The notes beneath the pieces were generated by a model. The model searched no databases and was not told the DNA's origin. It saw nothing but the letters and a program-made list of their open reading frames with translations. A program made the translations under genes and the position numbers. A DNA stretch of 64,000 nt. It comes from Anas platyrhynchos. Its lineage: Eukaryota > Chordata > Aves > Anseriformes > Anatidae. This document shows positions 32,901-46,800 of this stretch, in pieces. The stretch is from contig NC_092593.1 of the NCBI RefSeq assembly GCF_047663525.1, positions 25,446,501 to 25,510,500 on the forward strand. Direction: 5' to 3'. The stretch's first letter is position 1; every line of letters starts with the position of its first letter.

Positions 32901-33069
32901 ATCTTCTGGTATTACAGGTGAAGCTTTTTGCTTTTGCTACCTGTGCTGATTAAAACAATGAGGAACTATGGTCTGCAATACAGAAGTGGGAAATGAGAAA
33001 CTAATTCAGTAACTCTAACTGAATGATCATGATTTCATTATCTGAATTTCCAAGGAGTTGCTGCTAGTA
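29990..33069. other. Non-coding, no gene seen
   Basis: AT-rich desert DNA. A 175-codon frame at 29993-30520 has no recognised domain. A short direct repeat TTTATTCATTACA occurs twice at about 30400-30425. An (AAAC)n repeat lies at 31438-31464. Confidence 0.5.
31438..31464 (+). repeat. (AAAC)n microsatellite
   Basis: Six to seven AAAC units. Confidence 0.95.
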
Positions 33070-33310
33070 TCACAGAATCACAGAATCATCTAGGTTGGAA
33101 GAGACCTCCAAGATCATCCAGTCCAACCTCTGACCTAACAGTAACAAGTCCTCCACTAAGCCATATCACTAAGCTCTACATCTAAATGTCTTTTAAACAC
33201 CTCCAGGGATGGTGACTCAGCCACTTCCCTGGGCAGCCCATTCTAATGCCTCACAACCCTCTCAGTGAATAAGTTCTTCCTAATATCCAACCTAAACCTC
33301 CCCTGGCGCT
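33070..33310 (-). mobile_element. CR1 LINE fragment, minus orientation
   Basis: The left end TCACAGAATCACAGAATCAT is the reverse complement of the CR1 3' tail. It is followed by GGTTGGAAGAGACCTCCAAG, GATCATCCAGTCCAACC and, farther in, CACCTCCAGGGATGG, CTTCCCTGGGCAGCCCATTC and AATATCCAACCTAAACCTCC, all CR1 3'-region landmarks. It contains only the 3' UTR and the last part of ORF2 and is therefore strongly 5'-truncated. It is the same kind of element as 424-967 but in the opposite orientation. Confidence 0.95.
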
Positions 33311-35185
33311 ACTACTCCAAATGAGCGATAAATGGGAGATCTATGGTCTGGGGGTAGGGTGTGTTTTTTGTTGCTGCTTCCAGAAACGAAAAGATTTAAC
33401 AGAGGTCCAGTGGCCTAGTTGATGTGGGACTAAATCCACCTCTGCACCATATGCAGGAGCCTGTATCCCTGGCTGACAGATGACTGTGCATAGGAGAGTG
33501 CACAGAGGACAATGGGTTTTCAGGTGCATCCTCTTAGTCTGTTCTCCCAGTAACACAAGATCTACTTTCTGATTCTGGAATAAGTTCCTGGACTCAGGAC
33601 TTCCCGTGTGCAGTGCTCTTGCTCAGCTGGGAGGCACAAAGGCCCTTCCCTGTCCTCCCTTCTGTGGTTAATGCATAAAGCTCCTTGTCTAACCTGTTGG
33701 TTCCTTGTGCCTGAGGACATGATGCCAGTAAACAAAAGGTATGCTATAGCCTAGGATGACTTTCATTTACTTGAATATTCTTCATGTTTCTTTTGGGTCA
33801 GCCCCAAGAAATTCTTTTCCCAGAGCAACTTTAATCTGTTCCCTGTTGAAAATAGGTAACATGAAGCCAGTCTAGTCATATCTAGACTGGATACGTTTTT
33901 CTCATTGATACATCATCAATATGGTTATACCCATTAGAGATGTTTTCCCTTCCATATGCACCAAACCAGAGTAGTTTTCAGAAAACACTTAAAGATTAGC
34001 CACAGCTGATTGCCACATAATGATAAAAGTTGCCAGCAAAATTGTTGATAGGAAGTCGTAGCGTTCATCAGTGTTGGAAGTGAATTGTCCACCACAGTAC
34101 TTGTTGTTGGAGATGGACAGTTGTGTATCAGTGCCAGACTGTGCTGTATTTGCAGCAGAGGACACCGGCTGACGGGTGACTCATTCTCTAGTGCAGAGTT
34201 GGAGTTGAGAAGGCAAGGAGTGAGCTTTTTTCCCCTAAAACAAACTCAGACTTTAAGTGCAGTGTTGTGATCCCAGTAAACAGGAGCTGATGCATTATCT
34301 GTGCTGAACCATGAGACTGGGCATATTTCACACCAACAGACTTGGCCTGGATTTAATGAGTAACTTCACAAATGTTAATGAATGCAGAAGTGTGGTCTTC
34401 CTCTGGGTACTGCTGTGGGCTGTATTTGACTGCTTGCTGTATCTGAAAATGTGCCTACACAGGGTTAATGCAGTGTCTAGCAGCGAGCACTGCCTGCTAA
34501 TTCCAGCCCTGTGCCCTCCTGAGTCTGTGCTGCTTTCTGAACTTTGATCGGAAATGACAACAAGATAATTGTTTAAGTGAAAGCTAATTACGTTTTTATT
34601 TTATGTTCATTGGTCAATAATATGTACTTCTTGTCATTTACAATAGTGTTGGAGAGGGGCACCTGCATCAATTCAGTGCAGCCTCAACACCAAACCTCCT
34701 AATTTTTTATTTTTGCTGTGTGCATACAAAACAGTAAGCTCATTCTTTCAGCTCTCATCTCCATGTGTGTTAATGCTTTGAGGGAGGAAAGCTTAAAGGG
34801 GCAGCAGGACTTGCTCAAATACACGCAAATTGGTTTGCAAGCAGGAATGAAAATACTGCTGTACTTTAATGGGAATTGTGAATGTAGTTATTTTTATCAC
34901 AAAGGGGTTGCATAAAACCCTATTTGTATACATCTCTATTGTTTGTGAACAATGCAATGCAACAAATAATGAAGGGAAAGTTATGAATGAATGGGTGTAG
35001 GTGTTTCTGCTCAAATTTTCTTTTAAGATATGAAACTTAAGTATTGCAGCAGAAGTATGTTTTTGTTAGGACCTACCTTCCCACAGTAAATTAAGGATCT
35101 GTGCCAGATTCCCTTGCTGAAAATTACCATAGTTTTAGTGACTCTTACCATTAGTGGAATTAACATTGCTTATGGACTCTGGTCA
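33311..35185. other. Non-coding, no gene seen
   Basis: Ordinary desert DNA without recognisable repeats or genes. Confidence 0.5.
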
Positions 35186-35228
35186 CAAAAATAAATAAAT
35201 AGATAAATAAATAAATAAATAATAAAAT
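35186..35228 (+). repeat. (AAAT)n microsatellite, interrupted
   Basis: About nine AAAT units with one AGAT interruption. Confidence 0.93.
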
Positions 35229-36514
35229 TTTTGATGTCTAGGTGCAAAAGATGCAAGTAGGTGCTCAGTAGTACACTGGTAGTGTGCACTGATTTTAAAT
35301 TTTGTTCATTAGTACTGGGTAAGTCTCAAGACAGATATGTTGGCAGCCATGAAGAGATGACAATCCTGTGAAATTTCTGAAGCATATGAGTTGATGTAAA
35401 CACTGTCTTCAGACGATGCTAGACAGTCTGGGAAACAAAATCACTCTGGAGATGTAAAATATAAACTAAGGTATTTTCTGTACTACTTGTATCTCTTCCT
35501 GCAGGGGAAGATGAGGATAAAAGCTGGGAAGAAACATCTGGCAGTTTTAATGCATCTTCATCTCCTTCACCAACTGTGGCTTGTCATCTCTCTGTGCTGA
35601 AGGACACCAAACACCAGGCAGGTAGGGCATATATCTTCTGGACAAGGTAACATCTCTCTCCTACAGAAGCAGCTTCTTTCTTGGCCTACTGTGTAGTAAA
35701 CCCTTCTACAGAAATGTGTAGTACTAGGTGGCAGACATATGAAGTAGGTTTCACGATGGGCAACTCTGAGAAGACTCCCAGTTTTGGGGGTATGCATGGT
35801 AGCTGGATGCAAGCAGTCAGTGGGAACTTTGGTCTCAATAGTCTATTGCCCCTGATATATTTCTGGGGCTCTTCAGACCAAAATCTTTTCTTGGCCCGAG
35901 GTGAGAACCTCAAACCCATGAGGAGACTCATGCTGATTGCTGTTCATGTTGCTTACTATTTCATCCTTGCATTTATTGTCATTAGGGAAATTCACTTTTG
36001 GGGCAGCCTCTGTTTTTGGCATGTTTCCCATCCACTGTATTTTTATCTGGCTCTTTTCCCTGCTCTTGAATATTCTTTCACTTTGTCCACCTTTTTCCCC
36101 ATTCCTTGTATGAAACTAGCATTAGAACCATCATTGTTAGGCTTTAACAGACCAATTAGTTTAACAGCATGTCATTGTTTTCATATTAAATTGTGATTTA
36201 TAAGATGATAGTGTTGGATAGCATATGAGTTCCTGGTGGGTTATTTTTATAAATACAAGTGCCAGCATCCTGCTGAGTTTGTTTTTGTCCTGTTTGTATA
36301 ATGAAAAGTTATGTTCCAAATAAGCCTTTTGGAGTTAGGTAGAACTACTAAAGTAGGACAGATATCTGATATCACTGCCCTACATTTACAGGTGCCTGTG
36401 TGAAATCAGATATAAAGGACCTTGAGCAGACTTTTGCAACTTGCGTAGAGCATTAAGAAAGCTGGGTTGGATGCAGCAGGCCAAACTGGAAAGAGCTTGT
36501 TGGTTGTGGGAAGC
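35229..36514. other. Non-coding, no gene seen
   Basis: A 171-codon frame at 35681-36196 shows no domain I recognise and is treated as chance. Confidence 0.45.
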
Positions 36515-36652
36515 AATGGAAGTGTTCAAGGCCAGGCTGGATGGTGCTCTGAGCAACCTGGTCTGGTGGGAGGTGTCCCTACCCATGGCAGGGAGTTTGG
36601 AACTAGATGATCTTTAAGGTCTCTTCTAACCCAAACCTTTCTATGATTCTAA
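36515..36652 (+). mobile_element. CR1 LINE 3' fragment
   Basis: Landmarks GTTCAAGGCCAGGCTGGATG, CTCTGAGCAACCTGGTCT, GGAGGTGTCCCTACCCATGG, GGAACTAGATGATCTTTAAG and the terminal CTATGATTCTAA match the 3' end of avian CR1 in plus orientation. It is severely 5'-truncated. The sequence type differs from the copies at 424 and 33070, so it belongs to another CR1 subfamily. Confidence 0.95.
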
Positions 36653-39600
36653 TGTTACACTTCTTTTGGTCATTCTTGATCCTATGCCAATCTACAATCA
36701 ACATCTGAACAAATCAGCTGTTTGTTTGTACACAGAGTGTGCGTGGTTTCCATACTCCATTTTCCTCAATCAAGCTGTAAATGCCATACCTCCTGCTGGC
36801 AGACATGATGGATTCCAGTGAAGATATGCTATTGCCCTCCTTTGCTCTCATTTTTCAGTCTCTTCTTTTTCCAATGGGAGTATTTCCCAGAAACATACAA
36901 AGAAATTATTGCTAGGAAGTGGCAGAATTTGGTAATATTACCTGGCTTAAAGAAGTCCTAATTGCTGGGTCCTTAGTAGCAGCCCATTTTGACTTTGTTG
37001 TATTGAAAATGTTAAATTGGGTCACATATAATTTTCAGAGTATTCACTGTAGTGAGTCTAACATACAACTCAGAACAAGATGTCTAACAGTTAAGTGTTC
37101 CTTTAAGTTTCAGTTCACTGTAAGTTGCTGAAAGAAAGCTTTTTCCACTGGAACCTGGCTATGGACTTTGATTTGAGGGCATCCATTTCTAAATGGATGC
37201 TGTAGCCAAATGACTGTGAGAGTCTCCAAGGGACTGTCTTACACCCTGTTTGCCACCACGCGTCTATTTGCAATGGGGAATTACCTGAAGTTTTTTAGAC
37301 ACTTACAGTGTGAAGGAACTTCAGAACAAGATTCCTGCTTGCAGTCATTTTTGGGGAGTGATTGTAACCCCAGACCTGTGACAGCAGATCCTGTCCTGTT
37401 TGTACTTGAGGGGTTTGGCTAGATCAGCCTGAAATACCTGCTAGTGTTAGAGGGTACAATGATGGTGCAACACTAACATTTCTCCCACGATACTGTCAGA
37501 AAGGAAAGCAGATGCATTTTGAACATGTGGTAGAGCTTCATGTGAGGGAAATTGTACTCCTAGATAAGAAGCAAGCAAAAAGGTGGTCTGCCTGGGAAAA
37601 TCAATTGTACAATGCACATGTTTTAATGCTGCTTAAGTAATCCCAAACCAAAGTTAATTTTGATAAATCCTAATGTATGTGGTCTGTCTTCCTTCATGGA
37701 AATGAATTCATTTAAAATAGCCACTTAGAATGTAAGTGAATTTGTCTATGAAAGCAGTGAAGTGGTTCAATAGATCTACTTCAATGAGCTGAAGGTGTAA
37801 CTGCTGCTGTTGTTACCCTCCATGAGAACATGGTCTTTCTTTGCTATTAATTCCAAAGAAGTCAAAGCACTGGAAGTGTTTTAGCATGACACCAGTAGGT
37901 CTGAACCCTAGCTCTCCTGTAGCTGACCTCCCTTATCTCACGAGATCAAAGAACTAAGAGTTTTGCCTCCACTCTTATAGAAGGGCTAGTGTTAGCACCC
38001 ACTGTTTTCTGTGTTGGAACGTGCCCTTTTGTTAATGAAAATAAAGCCTAAAGTGTTGCAAACATGTTTTCTGAATGTCCCCACATGCTTCACCTTGAAT
38101 ATGCTCTGAATGTCGTCTTCTTAAATGAGGCTGACTATACTAAGGCTAAGGATGCTTGTGACATTTTCAGGATCAGAATTAGTGTTAGTAGATTTCTTTT
38201 CTGCAGTACAGATTACTGATGGTGCTATGCATGTAATGATACAAGGAAGGGATCAGACAAACAGTCACTTGATAGTTGACCCACATAGCTGATTATGTGC
38301 ACGCTCTCATTGAATCCCAGCCACAAATCAATGAGAAGAGGGAAGCTAACTTTTCTTCAACTGCAGTAAGCTAAGAATCAGAATCATAGAATATGAATGC
38401 AAATTTTTACCATCTGATGCGTAGCAAACTGGTATTTGTGGGCAGAGCTGAGCAAAAGGGCTTTTTAAATTAGATTGGCTGACCAGACTTGGAGAAAGGA
38501 CATCTCTGGTTAGCTGAAATGTTTCGCTTTGACTTTAAAGGGTGCAGTCAAAATTAAAAATAACAGCATTTAGAAATGAAATTGTAAAAAGTGAAAAATT
38601 TTGCTTTTGCAATGCCATGTTTTTTGATAACTTATTTTTAAGTAAACTATTTGACAGACATGTAGGGAGAAAAGTGCTGAAGCTATTTTCCAAGGTCAAA
38701 ATGTTGTAATAAGGTTAAAAATCTAAGTTTTCACATTAGATTTCCCCTTTCTAGACACTAATTCAAGGAAATGTTAAAAATGCTGTTACAATTGCTATTT
38801 TAATTATTCTTTGTGCTTTGGCATGTTTCAGGTTTCTTTGCTTTATCATGTAAAATCCCTATTAAAGAATATTAAAACCAATTTCCTGGATATAATTTCT
38901 TTAACAATAGTTACCCTCTAAAAGGAAGTGTAGCAACTAATTGTACTTTTTACAGATAACTTTTTGTTTTCTTTATGCTGTCATACTTGTGCTTTAAGAC
39001 ATTTTAGTGAATTTAGGACTTAATCTAGGAGAAAGAACCTAATTTGCTATACAGTGGGAAGCAGAGATCTCAGAAAAGTCCTGGAGTGAGAAAACAATTA
39101 AAATGCTAATGAATCTGGCCCAAACAAAGGTGTTTATCCAAATAGACATGAAGGGAAGGAGTATAGTTTGAAATTGCAGCAAGAGATCAAAAGATGTCTG
39201 AAATGATTGCAAAAGGAAATTAATATATATATATTAAAGCATAATTAATTTAATTAAAGGTTTTGTAAAACAGATACAGAACTAGGCACTGAAGTGGATG
39301 ATGCAGATGAATGTTTGAGACGAGCAACTGATGTAATGTTTAAACATGTTAATAAAAATATGGGTGCTTTGCTCTGCCAAGAATGAAGGATTTTTCTGTA
39401 TAAATAAAAAGTGCTGATCTGTGGAGACAGAAGAGGACCAGGCAAAGGTGCACATGGGTTCTCAAGAGGTAGATTTCTCCATTTTCCTTGTTACCAGCTT
39501 GTCTCAACTGAGATGTGAACAACTCCTTGACTTGCTGGGATGAATGCACTGGGGAGAACAGAGGAGGCTGGCTTGCCAATGTTGGGACTGGAATTGGTGC

Positions 39601-41161
39601 TTCTTAATTTCGGTTGCCATCTGGATGTGGGGAGCAGGTGGTGACCCAGGGGATGGTGATGCCTTTCTTGGTCATCACGGGAAAGATGAAAAGTTGCTCT
39701 AGAGGTGGTTGTATATGAAGTCATACACAGTGGTATCTCCTGTGCATAAAATAGACACTCAGGAGCTGCAAATGCATCCGGCTTAAATCCTGGGTGTGTA
39801 AGTGGGCGTTTTGTGGATCAGTCACCTAAGCGCAGCTGCGCACCAGGATGGAGAGGTCCTGCTTCTGCTACGCAGGGAGCCCACTACAGGCAGGTCTTTG
39901 GTCATTCCCCCCCTGTTTTCACCTCAGAGGCTATTTTCAGAATGAGAATGATGCGTGTAGATTGTTTTACCCTCGAAGCAAAAAGAGGCAGCTTTGCCAA
40001 AATCAACAGCGTGTTTCAAAGCCTTCCAGGTTCCCTAAAACACAAAGGCTGACTCAGAGCTGTGACTCATGGTCAGGAAGCAGCAAGCCGGGGACTCCTT
40101 ATCTGCTCTCCTATCTGGGGTGTGGGAACAAACGGTGGGGTGGGGCGGGTGCCTGCTGGTGGAAGAGCAGAGGAAAGGTTAAATATTATGACAGCTTCCA
40201 CTTCTTGGGGAGAGGGCTGGAAAACAGTCATCCTTTCTTGCGTCCTTCCTTACTGGCAAATGGAGCTGTTTTAGTATGAGAAGCATGTGAGTACTGTTGT
40301 AGGTTCATTGACAGCTGTACAGTAAATCAGTCCCTGTGTGAATTATTTATGTGGAAAGCACTAGATTAAATCCTACGAGTGATGAGAGTACCTCAGGCAT
40401 GCAGGAGATTGTCACTGCTGACTTTGCAAGGACTCTGGGCTATGTCAGTCTACTCTGTCTGACTGTATTTACTGTCACCCACCTTCCTCTCTGCCAGCAC
40501 AGCAGTGATTCATGGTTGAGATTGTGCAGGGCTTTTGCACCTGACTTCCAAAGGCATGGATAGCAAAACCAGACCTTTCACTGGGACTTTAAAAGCTAAA
40601 TGGTGCTGCAGGGCCTGGGATTGTACCACTGAGTGACAGTGCACAGCATCTCTTGGCAAGATGCTGAAGGATGAAGAGAACTTCCTGCATTAAGTCCGTC
40701 TGAAGCACTACATGCTCCCTTCAACCATTCCCTACTTTGGGAGAAAATAGTTACTTTTAAGCTTCAAAAGATGCATAATGGTCTTTCCTTTCACATCTAA
40801 TTTTAGGCAGTATTACCCCTATTATTTCACTGCTTCCTGACAGGCTGTCCAGTGGGCTGTGCCCAGGCGTAGATGTGCTTGCATTGCCCTTTGATGGACT
40901 TACGGCCCAGGACAAGTGATCCGAACATGTGCCAGACCCATCTCTGTGTGCCCTGGATCAGCTGTGGGAACATGAAGATCCCTTCGTGGCCTGGCCTGTC
41001 TTGCTGTGAGCTTCCCACGCACCTGCCTCTGCTTGGCTCCTTTGGCTGGTGGGGCCATGTCTCAGACCTGCTGCCAGTCTCTGTGCAGTCTGGGCTTTCC
41101 CTTTCTTTCCCAGCCTCATGTGGCAGCATGTGTCTGGTGTAAATGAGGGTGGTGATTAACC
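36653..41161. other. Non-coding, no gene seen
   Basis: AT-rich desert, especially 38540-39260, with an ATATATAT stretch near 39223. The mildly GC-richer part at 39780-40280 has overlapping frames up to 143 codons with no recognised domain. Confidence 0.5.
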
Positions 41162-41204
41162 AAAAAATAAAATAAAAAAAAAAAAAAAAAAAAAAAGAAA
41201 GAAA
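41162..41204 (+). repeat. Poly-A tract with AAAAT units
   Basis: Two AAAAT-type units lead into an A24-class run and GAAAGAAA. Confidence 0.93.
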
Positions 41205-42802
41205 TTTCTTCCTCTGGCTGGGATCCCACAAGACAGATGTTCCTCGGAAGTGGCTGCTCTAGGGCAATCCGAAGGAGTAACTGCAGCTCACGCAGGCACA
41301 CCCAAACCAGCTCAAAATGAATTTTCTGGAGCAGCAATCAAGCACTGGCCCTGTGGGATTGGTGCACAGGTACTCTGCTGGTACAGGACACCCAGCTCTG
41401 CTGAACTGGCCTGTGGTGTGCTTCCCCTGGGGTGCACCCAGGGCTCCCCAGGCCAAGAGGGCTGGCTGATCCTGCTGGAGAAAATGAAAGGAGAAAGCTG
41501 ACGGGGGCTGGGTTCAGTGCCCTGTGGTGCTCCATGCAGCTATTTGCACTGGGATGAGCAGCAAAAGTGCTGTTCTGCTGGTAGGGCTTGATCACATCTG
41601 GGAGTGGTGCACATGGTTTCAGAAGTGAAAGGGAACAGGGAGAGACTTTAAAAGGTGTCACCTGTGCTTTTCCTCCAAGGTCAGTCTTGGTTTGACAATG
41701 CTATAATTACCTGCTTGACCCTGTTTAGTGTATGTAGGCAAGTGTGGGTGTTTAAGTTTACTCATACCTATGTGCTGGACATCCTGGCACTATAGCAACA
41801 CTTGTAGAGTAAAGGTACCTGCTTTCTAGTGCGGGCTCTGCTGAGGTGGCCTGGCTGCAGCTGTGACAGCGATGTCTGAGGGACCCCAGCACAGCACCTC
41901 GACATACCCCGTCCTGTGTGCCAGTGGTGCCAGCTACTCCAATTACTGTTATGCCTTCAACAAAAATAGTATACAGTCATCTGGCTTTTTGCTATTTAAT
42001 TCAAAGTCTGTGAGCATTGTACCTTTTTGGTAAGGAGTCCTGTTGAGAGGAAGAAATGTATTTTAAGGAATTAGTGACTTCTGCAGCTCTTGTAGCTCTT
42101 CCAGGTATTTCTCTTCAACTCCTATTTCTTCCTCTTCTTGATCCTTTGTTGAACGTTATAATCCTGTGTTTATATCTGTCTGTTGCCATAGAAATAACTC
42201 ATGTTGCTAACTAAGCTAGAAACTTCCTTGAAGGATAAAGGAAAGGGCTATTCCTTATAATTGTCTCATCTGTGAGAAAATAACAAGTCTCCAGATGGAT
42301 TTCTCTTCAAAGGTCATAAATTTTAACTCCTCTACCATAATGTGAAAAGTTAGGTCCTTTGGGTGGCATTACACTAGCTTTCTTCAAATTGTTGGTCTAG
42401 CAGTGCTTCTGTATCCCTCCTCCCAAATCTGCTTCAGCTCTGCATCAGAAGGACCTAAGGATAGTTCAAGCTTTCTTCCCATCAAAGCTTTGCTTTTTCT
42501 GTTGATGCTGTGAATGTCTGTCTGTTAGGTATCTGCCTAAAATATCAGTACTCTTTTGGAAGGAGCTAAAGTCAGTGAATGGCAATAGCTCCCCATTGCT
42601 GCTGACCCAGGGTTTGAAAAAGGGACCTGCCAGCTGACGTCAGGTGTGGTGGCCCCTGCCTGCTCCTGGAAGTCCTTATTTCTGCACTCTGCTGTGCCAG
42701 TGTTTTGCCCACACCTTTTAAAGTCAAAACTAAAGTCTTTAGTTTATCTTTGTTCTGCTGGATGAGACAATTTACTGCAAACAACTTCATAGTCTCTAAC
42801 TT
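41205..42802. other. Non-coding, no gene seen
   Basis: Mixed sequence with no recognised feature. Confidence 0.5.
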
Positions 42803-42927
42803 ATAAAATAAATTAAAATAAAACAAAACAAAAATAAAATAAAATAAAATAAAATAAAATAAAATAAAATAAAATAAAATAAAATAAAATAAAATAAAAT
42901 AAAATAAAATAAAATAAATAAAAACAA
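42803..42927 (+). repeat. (AAAAT)n pentanucleotide microsatellite
   Basis: About 17 near-perfect AAAAT units at 42831-42917, flanked by AAAAC and AAAT variants. The length and purity suggest it is polymorphic. Confidence 0.97.
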
Positions 42928-43736
42928 AGCATTATATAGAAGGAAGCCACAACAGCACTTACATATGAAATGTGACTTACAAGGCTTTAAATGTCTTTTT
43001 GCCTGAAAAGTAACTTTTTTGCATTTAGATTAAAGGAAACATTAGCATTTAGGAGCAGGGTGGTTTAAGTCTTTTCCACTGTAGGGAGAAACAAAGTGAA
43101 GTATCATACAAAACAATGCAAATTTAAGAGGAAGTTTTCGGCCTTCAGGAAGGCTGCTTTACATCCAGTTAGTGTTTATGTAGCATGGAAACCATGCTCA
43201 GCTTTGGTAGAACAATCTCCTAATTCAGCAACTGCTTTTTAAAGAAGTGGGGCAGCTGTTGCTGTTTGCAGTCTCTGCTCTAACTAATTTTGCATGATCC
43301 CCGTCACTTAAAAATAAACTAAGCCCCATCCTGGTGGGCATGAGTGGTTGTATAACCTTTTATCTCACTAAGTTCCAAAGCACCATTTCATCAATCTTTA
43401 TTTTTCCCTCTTTTTGCCTGCTTTTTCCAAATTCTGCTTGGTATTCTCTTCCTCAGCTGTCAAATGAAGCCCTACCACTTTTACAGTTCACCTCTTCCCA
43501 GCCTATTCTGGGCTACTTCAGTTCTTGCCATTTATTTTCTTAAAACACTGCAGAATTGGTGATGTGGGTTGAAAACATTAATATTCATCTGCAGAGCTTG
43601 ATACTTGTTACAGACAACATTACTGAATTTAAACTTTATGAGCAGTTTGGGAAGTAAATATCCCACATGTGGGTAAACTGAGATATGGAAGTAAATTTTT
43701 TTCAAGGTTGCAAATAATTCAAAAACAAAGAAAAAG

Positions 43737-43738
<2 letters not shown>
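42928..43738. other. Non-coding, no gene seen
   Basis: AT-rich sequence with no recognised feature. Confidence 0.5.

Positions 43739-43801
<63 letters not shown>
43739..43801 (+). repeat. (CA)n dinucleotide followed by poly-A
   Basis: About 17 CA units at 43739-43773 joined directly to an A28-class run. Confidence 0.97.
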
Positions 43802-43803
<2 letters not shown>

Positions 43804-46800
43804 TCCTGAACTGACCCTAGGTTTACATTTCACTTCAAGTGTCTGCATTCTAGCAACCCACAATGTTCATCATGTGGAAAGAGTAAGTGAAATGAGCAAT
43901 GTGATACTTTAAGAATCCTTTAAAACATCACTATTACACTTTGGATGGTCATTTCCTGTTTGGTGGTTTGTTTTTGTTTTTTTTTTTTCCCTGAATTGCA
44001 TAACTTAACCCCAGAATCTTTAGAATCAGACAGTGGAAGTGTTTGATCCCATGTCCCTGCAGTCCTCTAGCCAGGCTCTTCTTACAATAGGTGCTCCATA
44101 CTTGGGTCTGGGATGGCAAAGCACCTGAAGGTACAAAAAAACACACACACTGTGTTGCCCAAAGTTTCTAAGCACTTGTTTGCTACAGGCACACTCATAA
44201 TGCTCATGTTTACCTATAAACCCTGCTTGCAAAAACATTTATCTCCAATTGTGGCATCAAATATTTGGGCAATTATAACCTTGATGAAGGCTGAATAGTT
44301 TTGAAACCATCACCACAGCTAGAGGCATCCTTTTTTTTTTTCTTTGCCTCACATTTGTGCTGGGGTTAGGAAGAGGGACCTGGGGGTGGAAGAGAGAGAG
44401 GTCGGGATGTCTGGAGTGGCGGGGGAAGGATGCAGTGCTTGTCTGGTTCTTTCAGGTCATGTCCAGTGAGGCCCGCCATTCCGCAGAGCTCGTATCCACA
44501 ACCACATACTGACCTTGAAATATCCAGATGTCTCCATATTTCATGGGTTGACCTCTCAACAACAAATGGTGTTGGAAAACACTTGCTTCCTAGCATGTGC
44601 TAAAACAACAGTTGCTTTCCATAACTCCAGTTGCAGAGCTTTCTGCTATGTGCATGTTTTATTTTTTTTTTATTATTTTTTACTGTGCCAACCTCTTTAG
44701 AAGTAGCAGGATGTTGTGATCCATACTGATTCCTAATTTGACTACCAGCCACCAATTTTTTTTTCAGGAAGTTTTTTGCCAGCTATGTCATAAAGAGAAA
44801 TCTGCTCTGACTTGATAAAAAAAAAAATATCTTGAACAGCAGTGAGTGCAAAATGATGAGAAGCAGAGCCAGCTCGTCTCCAGCTCACCTTCCTGTTTTC
44901 CTCATTAATACTCATTTTTGGGTAATGTCTGAATCCAAAGCAACTTGAAAACATCACGGTAGTGCACAAGTCCAACGAGGCCAGGTCTGAATCTAGTCCT
45001 GCATCTAGGGAGGGACAGGTTTGTCCTTTCAAAACCTGAGGTAAGCGCAGAATGAGGATATGACTCGGCCTGTCTGTTACTAATGATCTCTTGTAAAGAA
45101 AACAGATGTCAAACACAGATTTTCTTGGAAGCATAATATACCAGTAATTTAACAGGCAGGAATTTGGTTATAACATGCTGACCTTTAGCAGTTCTCCCAT
45201 AATTTCTTGTAACTTTCTTGCTAAAAACTTGTTTTGAATAAAACCTCAAACATTTTTAGTCTAATTTTGAACAGAATACCTTTAAATGAATGCAAAACCT
45301 AGTTTTTCTCGATTTTTCCTTTTTAGGCTCACTTTCTCTAAGTAGTTACAGGAAAATCAGAAGCAAGTATTCACTGGAATAATTAAAGCCAGTATTGAAA
45401 TAGGTAAGGGCAGCAGTCCTATAAAAATATGCAGCTGGAAGCAAAAATAGAGGAAAAAAATATACGTTGCAGGCTATAAAGTGAAATAGCTTCTTCAGCT
45501 CTGGAAAGCTCTGGGAGGATGGTGTCTGCCTTGAGGCAGGAAGAACCCAGCCTCCTGCCTTGATCCCACGCTGTCGCTTGTGGGGCTGGGTCCTAGTCCC
45601 TGGGCCCTCTTCCCTGGCATGAAGATTTGTGACTTCTCTTTCAGAGCTTGTTGGTGGATGCTTTAGCTTGTGTTGGAGTATGGTGGGATATTAGATATTT
45701 AATATGGTGTGAATATTTTAAAATCTTTTGTGTGGGTCACAAGTACTGTGAAACACCTTAATCTGGGTTTTCACACAGTCAGTGTTGTATCCTGACTGCC
45801 CTAGCTGCATTTTAATACTTCAGTTTTAAATTCCCCTGTAAGCCTTAATTAATGCACCTCTAAGTCTCAAGGTGATGACTGAAAACGTGTTTCTCAGTCC
45901 TTCTCCCCTTGAGGTCAATGGAGAAGGCTGGCTTGATTTCAGTGGCAAGACGTGGCACACTGTGTTTGAGTGTGCTTGTGGTGGTCTCCGGGGGGCACTT
46001 TGCACCCCAGCAACTGTGAGCAGTGCGGCCTTGCCCCATGCAGGGCCTGGTAGTTAGGTTGTTGGTCTCATCACCTCCTGGGGCTCCTGCATGGAGGGGC
46101 TGGTGGTGTACATTCCTCAGTCCTCACCTCCTGTCTTCTCTCCTGGAAAGCTGGAGAAGTGTGGTGGAGATGGGAGCCCTGCCTTGTTCAGTGGGATGCT
46201 TATTTGTAGGGGCACAAACAGTGTTCCTGCAAATGCGCATGGATTTTCACAGACTCCTCTGTGCCAGCTGAGGACACAGGAAGGGGAGGAATTCAAGGTT
46301 TGGTATGCTGTTTGCAGTAGGGGCTGTAAAAGGTGCTCAGTTCCTTAAGCCTTCTGTTTATCGCAGAAGTACCCCCAGGTGACGGAAGGCTGAAAAAGTG
46401 ATTTTTGACTTCCTGTGCTTTCAGCAGTGACTTCTAACCCTGACCTACAAAGCATAAAGGGAAAGAATCCAAGGAATGTACTCAATGGCTGTGGAGCAAA
46501 ACCAGCTCCTTTTAATGAGAGTGACCAAGTAGCACAAACCTCTCCTCTTCCCTGAGCACAGGCTGAGGGCAGAGACAAGGTCTGAGCAGGTGTTCTCCCC
46601 TCCTGGAGCTTCTATCTGTTCCACTGAAAAGGGGAGATGAATTGTTTTCCTGAAGTTTGAAACGTGTTGAAACCCTGATTACAGTTTTGCATTAATTTTG
46701 TCGCTACCGAAATTCTTTTGGGCACGTAGGAGTAGTAACTGCTGCAAGTTGTGCAGAAATGCTGACTTGGGAGCTGAGAGCTGCTGCAAGAGTTGGGTGC

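Noticed and set aside
35681..36196. 171-codon plus-strand frame with hydrophobic segments
   Set aside because: Hydrophobic stretches reflect T-rich DNA. No homology recognised and no gene context.
38370..38395. AGAATCAGAATCATAGAAT resembling a CR1 tail
   Set aside because: No adjacent CR1 body sequence on either side.
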